A DNA stretch of 34,928 nucleotides, from contig CALUFQ010000032.1 of assembly GCA_944319925.1 (NCBI GenBank), positions 1 to 34,928 on the forward strand, given 5' to 3'. The notes under the pieces are model-generated. The model saw only the letters and a list, made by a program, of their open reading frames with translations, was not told where the DNA came from and made no database searches. Numbering within the stretch: position 1 is the first letter of the stretch; each line of letters starts with the position of its first letter. The DNA is from an uncultured Paraprevotella sp. GTDB taxonomy: Bacteria > Bacteroidota > Bacteroidia > Bacteroidales > Bacteroidaceae. The position numbers and the translations under genes were made by a program. Positions 15,810-24,335 of this stretch are shown one piece after another.

Positions 15810-18194
15810 CTACATCCATATCAAGCATAAACGGTAAACGGCAAACGCGGCCAACCATCCCACGCATATTGTGTAAACAGCCGAGAAAAGCGCCCATTTC
15901 CATCCACCGCTTTCCTGTCTGATGGCCACAAACGTGGCGATGCAGGGAAAATAGAGCAACACAAACACCATGTAGGCCATGGCCGAGGCCGGCGACATGG
16001 ACTGCCGCAAGGCGTGTTGCAGGCGAGGGCCGCCCCCGCCTTCATCCTCGTCCACGCCATACATCACGCCAAGCGTACTGACCACCAGCTCCTTCGCCCC
16101 AATGCCGGAAAGCAGCCCCGTGCTCATCTTCCAGTCAAATCCCAACGGGGCGAACACTGGCTCTATGGCCTTGCCGACATGACCGATATAAGAATTTTCC
16201 TGTTGCTCGGATGCCGTGGCATAACTGTCATGGTTCGGGAAATAGCCCAAGAACCAAATCAACACGGAACAGACCAGAATGATTCCACTCATCTTATGCA
16301 AGTATTGTTTGCCCTTTTCCCACGTGTGGCGGAACACGGACTTGGCGGTGGGAATCCGGTAGGGCGGAAGCTCCATTACAAAGGGCATCTCCTCGTCTTT
16401 CACAAAACGCCCGACCACATGGGCCGACAACACGGCCACCAATATGCCAAACACATACAGCCCCAGCAGCACCACGCTGGCATACCCCGGGAAAAACAAA
16501 CCAGCCAACAGGATATACAAAGGAAGACGCCCCGTGCACGACATGAAAGGAATGACCAGCATCGTAATCAGGCGGCTCCTGCGGCTCTCAATGGTGCGAG
16601 TGGCCATCACGGCCGGGACATTGCAACCGAAACCCATGATCATAGGAATGAAAGACTTGCCGTGAAGCCCTATCTTGTGCATGATTTTGTCCATGATGAA
16701 GGCCGCCCTGGCCATATATCCCGAATCTTCGAGCAGGGAAATGAAGAGGTAGAGAATCACGATGTTGGGCAAAAACACCAGCACACTGCCGACCCCGCCG
16801 ATGATGCCGTCCACGACCAAGTCTTTCAGCATACCGTCCGCCATTCCCGCCCCGACCCAGCGGCCTATCCTCTCCACAAGCCATTCTATCCACTCCATCG
16901 GGTATTCTCCCAAAGTGAACGTGCCTTGGAAGATCACGTAAAGCAGGAAAAAGAACAACGGGAAAGCCAGCCACTTATGGGTCACTACGGCATCAATCCG
17001 GTCGGTCGGCGTCCGTTTCGAAGCCACCGCCCGGGCCGAAGGCTGATAGGTTTCCTTCAATGCGCCCTGCACGAACGCATACTTCGCATCCACCAAGGCC
17101 GACTCCACCGGCGTGTGCCACAAATTTTCGATGCGCTTCCCCTCTTCATAGCGCACGGAAATCAACTCGTCGCGGAAAGGCTGGCTTTCCAGCATGCCTT
17201 CCACGTCCTTGTCGTGCTCCAAATATTTGATAGACAAGAAACGGGTGGAATATTTTTGCTTCATGACATCGCTCCTGCGCACAATCCGCTGGACGCGCCC
17301 GATGCAGCGTTCCAGTTCCTCCCCGTGGTTGATGTGAAGATGGCGGCAAAGTTGCGGCTTTTTCCGTTCGTAAACATGAATCACGGTATCAAACAACCGA
17401 TCCACGCCCTCGCCTGTCCGGCTGATAGTAGGCACCACCGGCATTCCCAAAAGCTCGCCCAGACGCTGCAAGTCCAGACTGTCGCCCCGCTTACGGAACT
17501 CGTCATACATGTTGAGCGACATGACCACCCGCAAGTCCATGTCAATAAGCTGGGTCGTCAAATAGAGGTTGCGCTCCAGGTTGGTACTGTCCACCACGTT
17601 GACCACCACGTCCGGAATGTCTTCCATCAAGCTTTTCCGCACATAGAGTTCTTCAGGACTATAAGCCGAAAGCGAATAAGTCCCCGGCAAATCCACCAGT
17701 GTGAACTTATATCCGCCATATTCGAATACCCCTTCCTTGGCATCCACCGTCACCCCGCTATAGTTCCCCACATGTTCATGTGCCCCCGAAGCGACATTGA
17801 ACAAAGAGGTCTTCCCGCAATTCGGGTTACCCACCAACGCCACCCGGATCACGTGCTTCCGTTCCGCAGCCACCCGCTCCATCTCCATCTCCACAAACTT
17901 GGCATCGTCGCATCCCGAAGCGTCAATGGACAGCTCCGTCCTCTGCCCGGCCCTCATCCGCTTGGCTTCCTCCTCTCCCACAACCTCTATACGGCCGGCT
18001 TCCTCCCGCCTCAGCGATATCTTATATCCGATAATCTCATATTCGATAGGGTCTTGCAAAGGCGCATTCAGCACGACCCGCACCTTGTTCCCAAACACGA
18101 AGCCCATTTCAATGATACGCCGCTGGAAACTGCCCCGCCCGTGAACCTTCACCACGATGCCATGCTCGCCTGTCTTCAATTCAGATAACCTCAT
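15810..18194 (-). CDS. feoB: Fused FeoA-FeoB ferrous iron transporter
   Basis: A 794-residue inner-membrane protein. Residues 1-73 are a FeoA SH3-like domain (RLSELKTGEHGIVVKVHG, RRIIEMGF). A linker leads into the FeoB G-protein domain: G1 GNPNCGKTS (122-130), switch GVTVDAKEG, G3 DLPGTYSLSAYSPEE, and NMYDE as the G4 region. The membrane half carries the two gate repeats with their cysteines, GFGCNVPAVMATRTIESRRS and LYFPCIATFVAIRQESG. The protein imports Fe(II). The FeoA-FeoB fusion is usual in Bacteroidota. The frame is open to 18317, but the -7 box at 18219-18226 and the match of MRLSELKTGEHG to FeoA N-termini fix the ATG at 18194. Iron-responsive control is likely, but I could not make out a Fur box. 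Confidence 0.94.
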   Translation of the reverse strand: MRLSELKTGEHGIVVKVHGRGSFQRRIIEMGFVFGNKVRVVLNAPLQDPIEYEIIGYKISLRREEAGRIEVVGEEEAKRMRAGQRTELSIDASGCDDAKFVEMEMERVAAERKHVIRVALVGNPNCGKTSLFNVASGAHEHVGNYSGVTVDAKEGVFEYGGYKFTLVDLPGTYSLSAYSPEELYVRKSLMEDIPDVVVNVVDSTNLERNLYLTTQLIDMDLRVVMSLNMYDEFRKRGDSLDLQRLGELLGMPVVPTISRTGEGVDRLFDTVIHVYERKKPQLCRHLHINHGEELERCIGRVQRIVRRSDVMKQKYSTRFLSIKYLEHDKDVEGMLESQPFRDELISVRYEEGKRIENLWHTPVESALVDAKYAFVQGALKETYQPSARAVASKRTPTDRIDAVVTHKWLAFPLFFFLLYVIFQGTFTLGEYPMEWIEWLVERIGRWVGAGMADGMLKDLVVDGIIGGVGSVLVFLPNIVILYLFISLLEDSGYMARAAFIMDKIMHKIGLHGKSFIPMIMGFGCNVPAVMATRTIESRRSRLITMLVIPFMSCTGRLPLYILLAGLFFPGYASVVLLGLYVFGILVAVLSAHVVGRFVKDEEMPFVMELPPYRIPTAKSVFRHTWEKGKQYLHKMSGIILVCSVLIWFLGYFPNHDSYATASEQQENSYIGHVGKAIEPVFAPLGFDWKMSTGLLSGIGAKELVVSTLGVMYGVDEDEGGGGPRLQHALRQSMSPASAMAYMVFVLLYFPCIATFVAIRQESGGWKWALFSAVYTICVGWLAAFAVYRLCLIWM

Positions 18195-18218
18195 ATACTT
18201 CTTCTTTTCTTTGTCGTG

Positions 18219-18247
18219 CAAAATTACATAAAAAAGCCCACAATCAA
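18219..18247 (-). promoter_or_regulatory. Promoter of feoAB
   Basis: TAATTTTG on the minus strand (plus-strand 18219-18226) is a full -7 match, with a TTG at 18245-18247 18 bp upstream. The leader to the ATG is about 24 nt. It shows that the upstream 41-codon extension of the frame is not translated. Confidence 0.6.
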
Positions 18248-18285
18248 TTTGCAATCCCAAATCTTTTCCCTGAAATACGAGGGCA

Positions 18286-18322
18286 GAAAAAAACAAAGGA
18301 TGCGCCCTGAAGCACACCCTTT
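18286..18322 (-). terminator. Terminator of the 183-residue hypothetical gene
   Basis: The arms AAAGGATGCGC (18295-18305) and GCACACCCTTT (18312-18322) pair over 11 bp with two G-U wobbles on the minus-strand RNA. On that strand a TGTTTTTTTC run follows (plus-strand 18286-18294). It separates this gene from feoAB. Confidence 0.75.
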
Positions 18323-18353
18323 GCTATTATATTTTAATCCGCCTTGTCATTCC

Positions 18354-18905
18354 CTATTCTTCCTCGGGATTCATCCCCACATACGAACAAGTGAAATTCT
18401 TCCCCTTGATGGAAGGAAACTGGCTGCGCGAATCCACGTCCTGGCGCGAGCGCAAATGATCCACAATCCTGTTGTAGCATTCCTGCATGTTGTGTGCCTT
18501 GCAACGCGCCTTGAAACGGGTGTCCTTATATTGAAACTTGCCAGTTCCCGGTATGGGCACAACTCTCTTAAACAATATTTCGCCTTCATACCATCCCGGC
18601 CTGTCTTTCGAGAAAGGAGTCGCCACAGGGGGCTTTTCCGAGCTTTCGCCCAACGTCTGGGTCTTCCCCCCGTTCACCTTAAATTCCGCCAATGTGGAAG
18701 CCGTCGTCTTGATGACAATGAAATAAACGCGCGGACGCACTTTGTATCGTTTCGGATAAGGCATCGGACTTTCCATATACTGGCACAAATCCTTTTTCAA
18801 GGCCTCATCCAGCGTTATCCCTGGCAGAGAAGACAAAAAATCAAAAGCCTCTTCGGGCGAGCTTACCACGCACTCTTCGTCAAAATAGCGAATATATAAA
18901 TTCAT
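18354..18905 (-). CDS. Hypothetical protein
   Basis: A 183-residue soluble protein with no signal peptide, starting MNLYIRYFDEECVVSSPEEAFDFL. The middle (YKVRPRVYFIVIKTTASTLAEF) looks like beta strands, and the end carries HNMQECYNRIVDHLRSRQ and KNFTCSYVG. I do not recognise it. The frame is open further upstream to 19034, but that extension is hydrophobic and untypical and would overlap the promoter region of the divergent transporter, so the ATG at 18905 is chosen. It is the first gene on the minus side of a divergent pair and ends at its own terminator. Confidence 0.65.
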   Translation of the reverse strand: MNLYIRYFDEECVVSSPEEAFDFLSSLPGITLDEALKKDLCQYMESPMPYPKRYKVRPRVYFIVIKTTASTLAEFKVNGGKTQTLGESSEKPPVATPFSKDRPGWYEGEILFKRVVPIPGTGKFQYKDTRFKARCKAHNMQECYNRIVDHLRSRQDVDSRSQFPSIKGKNFTCSYVGMNPEEE

Positions 18906-19051
18906 CAATCCAATATAATAAATAAAACCATAAAAAACGCCAGTAATTATGCACAAAGGCATAATTCCCTTAAACAGCCGCAAAATTAAAGAAAATCCGG
19001 CACTTCGGCAAATTTTTCCCGGCTGAATCGACATCCTAGTGAATTAATGCC

Positions 19052-19059
19052 TAACTTTG
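19052..19059 (+). promoter_or_regulatory. -7 promoter box of the BASS transporter gene
   Basis: TAACTTTG, 23 bp before the ATG at 19083. The in-frame ATG at 19047 lies upstream of this box and is therefore excluded as the start. Confidence 0.55.
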
Positions 19060-19082
19060 CAGGAACTTTTTCGACAAACAGA

Positions 19083-20042
19083 ATGTCTATCATCAGATTC
19101 TTCAAAGATTGGACGCTTCCCATCGCCATGTGTGCCGGAGCCGCAGCCTATTTCGTGTACACCGGTATCCCCGCCCTCGCCCCCACCAAGCCTTTTGTCG
19201 CACAGCTGGTCGCGTTCCTGCAACCCGCGCTGATTTTCGCCATGTTGTTCATCACGTTCTGCAAGGTGAATCCGAAAGACTTGCGCCCAAACCGCTGGCA
19301 CGGATGGCTGTTGCTGATCCAAGCGGGTTGCTTTGCCCTTTTGTCGCTCTTGCTCATCCTCTTTCCGCATCTTCCGGGACAAGTGTTGGTCGAAGGGGCC
19401 ATGTTGTGCCTGATATGCCCGACAGCCACCGCAGCAGCCGTAGTCACGGGGAAATTGGGCGGAAGCGCGGCAAGCCTCACCACTTACACCATTCTCATCA
19501 ACTTGGCGACGGCCTTGGTCGTTCCCGTATTCGTGCCGCTCATCCACCCGCACGATGATTTCGCATTCGGGACCTATTTCGCGCTCATCCTTGGCAACGT
19601 GTTCCCCTTGCTTTTCTGCCCTTTCTTGCTGGCCATGTTCGTACGCTATTGCCTTCCACGTTTCCACCGCGTTGTCACGCAATGCAAGGATCTCGCGTTC
19701 TATTTATGGGCCGTCGCGCTGGCCCTCGCCATCGGTGTCACCGTAAAAAGCATCGTCCACAGCACGGTGGCATTGTCCTACCAAATCGGCATCGCCGCCG
19801 TGTCGCTGGCCTGTTGCGCCTTCCAATTTTGGGCAGGCAAACGCATCGGGGCGCACTATGGCGACGCGACCAGCGCGGGACAAGCCCTGGGACAAAAAAA
19901 CACAGTGTTTGCCATTTGGATGGGATACACATTCATGACCCCCGTGACCTCAGTCGCGGGAGGCTTCTACAGCATCTGGCATAACATTTACAACTCCTAC
20001 CAGCTTTACGAAAAAAGAAAGGAAGAAACGGGTAAAAAATAA
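19083..20042 (+). CDS. Bile acid:sodium symporter (BASS)-like transporter
   Basis: A 319-residue inner-membrane protein with nine or ten hydrophobic helices. Features of the BASS/SBF fold include FLQPALIFAMLFITFCKV, the Ala/Thr-rich crossover segment CPTATAAAVVTGKLGGSAAS (about 115-135) and the matching C-terminal SAGQALGQKNTVFAIWMGYTF with the G-Q/K-N pattern of the second crossover. Family members couple sodium to the uptake of organic anions; the substrate here cannot be read from sequence. The start at 19083 follows the -7 box at 19052. A terminator follows directly at 20045. Confidence 0.8.
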   Translation: MSIIRFFKDWTLPIAMCAGAAAYFVYTGIPALAPTKPFVAQLVAFLQPALIFAMLFITFCKVNPKDLRPNRWHGWLLLIQAGCFALLSLLLILFPHLPGQVLVEGAMLCLICPTATAAAVVTGKLGGSAASLTTYTILINLATALVVPVFVPLIHPHDDFAFGTYFALILGNVFPLLFCPFLLAMFVRYCLPRFHRVVTQCKDLAFYLWAVALALAIGVTVKSIVHSTVALSYQIGIAAVSLACCAFQFWAGKRIGAHYGDATSAGQALGQKNTVFAIWMGYTFMTPVTSVAGGFYSIWHNIYNSYQLYEKRKEETGKK

Positions 20043-20044
20043 CC

Positions 20045-20080
20045 GGCGGGGGAAAGCGGCTCGCCCGCACCCCGCCTTTT
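20045..20080 (+). terminator. Terminator between the BASS and EamA genes
   Basis: GGCGGGG (20045-20051) pairs with CCCCGCC (20070-20076) and is followed by TTTT. It lies 2 bp after the BASS stop codon, in a convergent gap of 74 bp. Confidence 0.65.
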
Positions 20081-20116
20081 CCCTTTCCGCGCCCCTGCGG
20101 CCCATCGCGAAAGGTG

Positions 20117-21034
20117 TCAACCGGCCGGATGCCGGTGCCGCGCCGCCTTAAGCCGCGCCCACCCGGCCGGCCCCACGGCAATCAGCGTCACAGCGGCAAG
20201 CACCAACGCGATGCCCACCATGTTCCCGCCAGTGAGTTTCTCGTGAAAAACCAACACACCGACACCTAAAGCCGTCAACGGCTCCAACGCGCCAAGAATG
20301 GCCGTCGGCGTGGGGCCGATATAATGGATGGCCTTGGCAATGGCCACCATGGAAAGCAGCGTGGGCAACAAAGCCAAGCCCGCAGCATCCATCCATTGCC
20401 AACCCTCCGTAAGCGGTTGCAAATCCATCCCTCCGCGCAAGCGCACCACATAGACGGCCATACCGAACAAGATGGCATAAAACGTAAGCTTCAAGCCCGG
20501 CATGTCCTTCAAAACAGACCGGTTCACCCCCACGATGTACAACGCATAGACCAGGGAGGAAGCCAACACGTAGCACACGCCCGTCAAGTCCAACGTCGCC
20601 CCGCCTTCCCCCTCGTAAAGCATGGTGATGCCCACGAAGGCCGTGGCAATGGAAGCCAACTTCACCACACTGAGGCGTTCTTTGAAAAAGACGGCCATGA
20701 TGACGGCCACGATTACCGGATAAGTGAACAGGATTGTCGAGGCCACACCCGCATCCATGTAGTTGAAGCTCTCGAACAAGAACAAAGACGAGAACGAGAA
20801 TAACAACCCCATGACCATCAATGGCAACAGTTCTTTACGTTTCAACCCAAAACCCTGTCCACTGAACTTCACCATCAACGCCAACAAAACGGCAGCAAAG
20901 CCATAGCGGTAAAACAGTACCGAATCCACTCCGATGCCGGCGGCATAAAGCGGCAAGGCAAACAACGGGTTCAAGCCATAGCTCACAGAGGCGATTACAC
21001 CGTAGGCATACCCTTTCATTTTGACATTTCCCAT
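20117..21034 (-). CDS. EamA/DMT-family transporter
   Basis: A 305-residue inner-membrane protein with ten hydrophobic helices in two EamA repeats. Typical marks are YGLNPLFALPLY, RYGFAAVLLALMV, FTYPVIVAVIMAVFFKERLS at the end of repeat one, and PTPTAILGALEPLTALGVGVLVFHEKLTGGNMVGIALVL at the end of repeat two. Members of the drug/metabolite transporter superfamily export amino acids, sugars or metabolites; the substrate is unknown. The ATG at 21034 lies 13 bp after the nitroreductase stop, so they are probably one operon. MKGYAYG (21019) is an alternative start. Confidence 0.85.
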   Translation of the reverse strand: MGNVKMKGYAYGVIASVSYGLNPLFALPLYAAGIGVDSVLFYRYGFAAVLLALMVKFSGQGFGLKRKELLPLMVMGLLFSFSSLFLFESFNYMDAGVASTILFTYPVIVAVIMAVFFKERLSVVKLASIATAFVGITMLYEGEGGATLDLTGVCYVLASSLVYALYIVGVNRSVLKDMPGLKLTFYAILFGMAVYVVRLRGGMDLQPLTEGWQWMDAAGLALLPTLLSMVAIAKAIHYIGPTPTAILGALEPLTALGVGVLVFHEKLTGGNMVGIALVLAAVTLIAVGPAGWARLKAARHRHPAG

Positions 21035-21047
21035 GACCAGCCTTCCC

Positions 21048-21578
21048 TTAATACTTGTTCCAACTGCTCATTTCGTCCATGGATTTGCGGATTTTCTTCC
21101 GGTTCTCCCCCGCCGGATATCCCAAAGAAACCAGCAACGGGACGCGCTTGCCGCGGATGCCCAATAGTTCTTTCACCTTTTTCTCGTTGAACCACCCCAT
21201 AATGCAGGTGCCCAGTCCAAGCTCCGCCGCCTGCAGGCAGAAATGCTCCACGGCGATTCCCACGTCCAGCAATGAATATTCCTTGTCCTTGATTACGCTG
21301 CCGATACGGGCGGTAAGGTTCATCTTCTCCAGCACCACGGCCACGATGACCGGCACCTCGCGGGCAAAACCGTTCATGCCCATCCCGGCGGCGGCCTCCC
21401 CTACTTTCCTCACCAATTCACGATCGTCCACCACGACAAACTTCCACGGCTGCGAGTTGCAAGCCGAAGGAGCCAGGCGCGCAGCCTCCAGACATTTCAC
21501 CACCAAATCGCGCTCCACCGGACGCGACGCATATTTCCGATCGCTTTGCCGCTTCTGTACCAGTTCCGAAAAATCCAT
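21048..21578 (-). CDS. Nitroreductase-family flavoprotein
   Basis: A 176-residue FMN-dependent oxidoreductase. It shows the family N-terminus ELVQKRQSDRKYASRPV, with the R-x-S-x-R phosphate-binding pattern, then APSACNSQPWKFVVV, the central FCLQAAELGLGTCIMGWFNE, and the C-terminal VSLGYPAGENRKK. Family enzymes reduce nitro compounds, quinones or enones with NAD(P)H; the physiological substrate is unknown. The length is typical of the small Bacteroidota members. It has its own promoter at 21605 and leads into the EamA gene 13 bp downstream. Confidence 0.87.
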   Translation of the reverse strand: MDFSELVQKRQSDRKYASRPVERDLVVKCLEAARLAPSACNSQPWKFVVVDDRELVRKVGEAAAGMGMNGFAREVPVIVAVVLEKMNLTARIGSVIKDKEYSLLDVGIAVEHFCLQAAELGLGTCIMGWFNEKKVKELLGIRGKRVPLLVSLGYPAGENRKKIRKSMDEMSSWNKY

Positions 21579-21604
21579 TTTTTACTCCTACTTTAAAATT
21601 GCCG

Positions 21605-21612
21605 CAAAATTA
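21605..21612 (-). promoter_or_regulatory. -7 promoter box of the nitroreductase-EamA operon
   Basis: TAATTTTG on the minus strand, 26 bp before the ATG at 21578. A GTAGGAG closer to the start codon may serve as ribosome-binding site. Confidence 0.55.
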
Positions 21613-21707
21613 GGCATTTTTCGGGAATCCCGTGCGATTTCCATGCAAAATAAGCCTGTGCATCAAATTTATCGCCGGACACCGCAGCCTAAGACTACAT
21701 TTATTCG

Positions 21708-21715
21708 TAACTTTG
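21708..21715 (+). promoter_or_regulatory. Upstream -7-like box before the MATE gene
   Basis: TAACTTTG, 97 bp upstream of a second identical box at 21805-21812. No plausible gene begins between them, so it could be a second, longer-leader promoter of the MATE gene. Confidence 0.35.
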
Positions 21716-21804
21716 TGCGCTTTTCAGGATGCACAGGAACACAAATCCGTAAAAAGGGTTGTCATGCCCGTAAATCCGATAATACGATTCCGGGACATTC
21801 CCGC

Positions 21805-21812
21805 TAACTTTG
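21805..21812 (+). promoter_or_regulatory. -7 promoter box of the MATE gene at 21885
   Basis: TAACTTTG, 72 bp before the ATG at 21885. It overlaps the outermost in-frame ATG (21810), which is therefore not the start. Confidence 0.5.
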
Positions 21813-21884
21813 CATTCATTAGGCCACATGCCTGCTTTGCAGGACACATTTCAAGCTATTCAAAGAACCACGAAGCCCCATAAC

Positions 21885-23309
21885 ATGGAAAATCCAGACC
21901 ACGACAAGACAAGCACGGACAGCCTCCTGCTTCTGATACGGGAAAAACGCCCCATGACACTGCGGCAACAGCTACACCTGACCGTGTTGCTCAGCGTGCC
22001 CGCCATCTTGGCGCAATTCTCTTCCATTGCCATGCAGTATATCGACGCGTCCATGGTAGGAAGCCTCGGGGCGGAAGCTTCGGCTTCCATCGGGCTGGTG
22101 TCCACCTCCACGTGGCTGTTCTCCGGATTGTGCTCGGCGGCAGCCACGGGCTTTTCCGTCCAAGTGGCGCATGCCATCGGCGCCAACGACCCGGAACGCG
22201 CCCGCGCCATCTTGCGCCAGGCATTCATGGCCATCGGCCTCTTCGGTCTTCTTTTGGCTGCAATCGGTGCCTCCATCAGCGGCGTGTTGCCCGCATGGTT
22301 GGGCGGCGACCCGTCCATCCGCCGCGACGCCTCGCTCTATTTCCTGATTTACGCCCTCTCGCTTCCCGCCCTCCAGTTCCACATATTGGGCAGCGGGATG
22401 TTGCGGTGCAGCGGCAACATGAAAGTGCCGAGTTTCCTGAACGTCATGATGTGCGTGCAGGATGTCATCTATAATTTCTTCCTCATTTTCCCTTCGCGCG
22501 AGATTTCGGTTTTCGGCACGGAGCTATGGATTCCCGGCGCAGGATTGGGCGTGGTAGGCGCAGCCTTGGGCACGACACTGGCCGAGGTGGTCACGGCCAT
22601 CCTCATGATTACATACCTTTGCACACGCTCGTCCGCCCTGAAACTCACCGGGACACATGGACGTTTCCGCCCCACGCGGAAAACCATCCGCCAAGCCGCC
22701 GCCATCGGTTTCCCGATGGGGGTGGAGCATGCCCTGATTTGCGGGGCGCAAATCATGACCACGGTCATCGTGGCCCCGCTCGGCATCTTCGCCATCGCGG
22801 CCAACTCGTTCGCCATCACGGCCGAAAGCCTATGCTACATGCCGGGATACGGCATCGCGGAGGCCGCCACCACCCTGACGGGGCAAAGCCTGGGTGCCGG
22901 GCGCAAGGAATTGTCCCTGCGCTTCGCCCGCATCACGGTGTGGCTCGGCATGGCGGTCATGGGCTTCATGGGCATTGTCATGTACGTAGGCGCGCCGCAA
23001 ATCATCGGCGTGATGACCCCGGTGGAAGAAATCCGCGAGTTGGGCATCATGGCCCTGCGCATCGAAGCCTTTGCCGAACCGATGTTCGCCGCCTCCATCA
23101 TAGCCTATGGCGTTTTCGTGGGTGCCGGGCGCACCCTAGTGCCCAGCCTGATGAACTTGTTCAGCATCTGGGCCGTCCGCCTCACGATGGCCGCCGCCCT
23201 TGCCCCGTCCATGGGATTGAAAGGCGTGTGGCTCGCCATGTGCATCGAGTTGTGCTTCAGGGGCTGCATCTTCCTCATCCGGTTGGAACGGAAAAAATGG
23301 ATGAAATGA
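21885..23309 (+). CDS. MATE-family efflux transporter
   Basis: A 474-residue inner-membrane antiporter with twelve hydrophobic helices in two halves. Marks of the family: LSVPAILAQFSSIAMQYIDA with MVGSLGAEASASIGLV in the first half, and GFPMGVEHALICGAQIMTTV followed by GYGIAEAATTLTGQSLGAG in the second half. It exports cationic drugs or metabolites using sodium or protons. The first 47 residues are soluble. I chose ATG 21885 (MENPDHDKTS) because the longer frame starts inside the -7 box. It is a distinct paralogue from the MATE at 31599. Confidence 0.88.
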   Translation: MENPDHDKTSTDSLLLLIREKRPMTLRQQLHLTVLLSVPAILAQFSSIAMQYIDASMVGSLGAEASASIGLVSTSTWLFSGLCSAAATGFSVQVAHAIGANDPERARAILRQAFMAIGLFGLLLAAIGASISGVLPAWLGGDPSIRRDASLYFLIYALSLPALQFHILGSGMLRCSGNMKVPSFLNVMMCVQDVIYNFFLIFPSREISVFGTELWIPGAGLGVVGAALGTTLAEVVTAILMITYLCTRSSALKLTGTHGRFRPTRKTIRQAAAIGFPMGVEHALICGAQIMTTVIVAPLGIFAIAANSFAITAESLCYMPGYGIAEAATTLTGQSLGAGRKELSLRFARITVWLGMAVMGFMGIVMYVGAPQIIGVMTPVEEIRELGIMALRIEAFAEPMFAASIIAYGVFVGAGRTLVPSLMNLFSIWAVRLTMAAALAPSMGLKGVWLAMCIELCFRGCIFLIRLERKKWMK

Positions 23310-23377
23310 GGCGCACGAACCGTAATCCGGGTTGTAACATCCGTAATTTCGCTATCCGGCATATATATAATAAGGTG

Positions 23378-23385
23378 TATCTTTG
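23378..23385 (+). promoter_or_regulatory. -7 promoter box of the DUF3737-patB operon
   Basis: TATCTTTG, 89 bp before the ATG at 23475, leaving a leader of about 85 nt. No clear -33 motif. Confidence 0.5.
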
Positions 23386-23474
23386 CACCGTGAAACCATG
23401 GCGGGCGGCAGAACGCCCCCGATTCGGATAACAAAACGACAAAAGCCAACCAATACATCAAAACTACAACAAAT

Positions 23475-24335
23475 ATGGAACTGATAAAAGACAAGGAATT
23501 TGGCGGCGAACGCCCGCTGTTCGCCACCCACGACCTCCATCTGGACAATGTGACCATCAAGGCCGGCGAGTCGGCCATCAAGGAATGCAGCAACATCGTG
23601 GCGACCCACTGCCGCTTCGAAGGGAATTACCCCTTCTGGCACGTGCACGGCTTCACCATCCAAAATTGCTATTTCGCCGTGGGAGGCCGTTCGGCCTTGT
23701 GGTATTCCGACCACCTGAAAATGACGGACACGGTCATCGACGCGCCCAAGATGTTCCGCGAAATGGACGACATCGACATCGAGAACGTCACGATGAACGA
23801 TGCCGACGAGGTGTTTTGGAGATGCAACCGCATCCGTGTAAAGAACCTCAAACTGCACGACGGGACGTATCCCTTCATGTTCAGCCGTGACATTTATGTG
23901 GACGGGCTGGAAAGCGACAGCAAATACGTGTTCCAATACGTGAAAAATGTGGAAATCCACCACGCCAAAATCACGACCAAGGATGCGTTTTGGGAAGTGG
24001 AGGACGTGACCATATACGACTCAGAGCTGAACGGCGAGTACCTGGGATGGCACTCGAAAAACCTGCGGTTGGTGAACTGCCACATCTCCGGCGAACAGCC
24101 GCTCTGCTACGCCCGCGACCTGGTGCTGGAAAACTGCACCTTTGATGCCGCCTGCGACCGCGCGTTCGAATATTCCACCCTCAAGGCCGACATACGGGGC
24201 GGCATCACCCACATCAAGAATCCCATGTCGGGGCACATCGTGGCCGATGCCATAGGCTCCGTCACCCTCGACGAAAACATCAAGGCACCGGCCGACTGCA
24301 TCATCGAGACGAGAGGAGGGCAACATGAAATATAA
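23475..24335 (+). CDS. DUF3737 family beta-helix-like protein
   Basis: A 286-residue soluble protein of the DUF3737 family (MELIKDKEFGGERPLF at the start). It is built from about ten short imperfect repeats of roughly 20 residues, each with a V/I-x-N/D-x-x-F/I core (LHLDNVTIKAGESAIKEC, IDIENVTMNDADEVFW, VEIHHAKITTKDAFWEVEDV), the pattern of a right-handed parallel beta-helix. No signal peptide is seen, so it is probably cytoplasmic. The function is unknown. It overlaps the start of patB by 11 bp, which argues for translational coupling and a shared role with the PLP enzyme. Confidence 0.85.
   Translation: MELIKDKEFGGERPLFATHDLHLDNVTIKAGESAIKECSNIVATHCRFEGNYPFWHVHGFTIQNCYFAVGGRSALWYSDHLKMTDTVIDAPKMFREMDDIDIENVTMNDADEVFWRCNRIRVKNLKLHDGTYPFMFSRDIYVDGLESDSKYVFQYVKNVEIHHAKITTKDAFWEVEDVTIYDSELNGEYLGWHSKNLRLVNCHISGEQPLCYARDLVLENCTFDAACDRAFEYSTLKADIRGGITHIKNPMSGHIVADAIGSVTLDENIKAPADCIIETRGGQHEI

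Noticed and set aside
16014-18188. Plus-strand frame of 724 codons opposite feoAB
   Set aside because: Histidine- and glutamine-rich shadow of a GC-rich gene; the minus strand encodes a full FeoA-FeoB with all G motifs.
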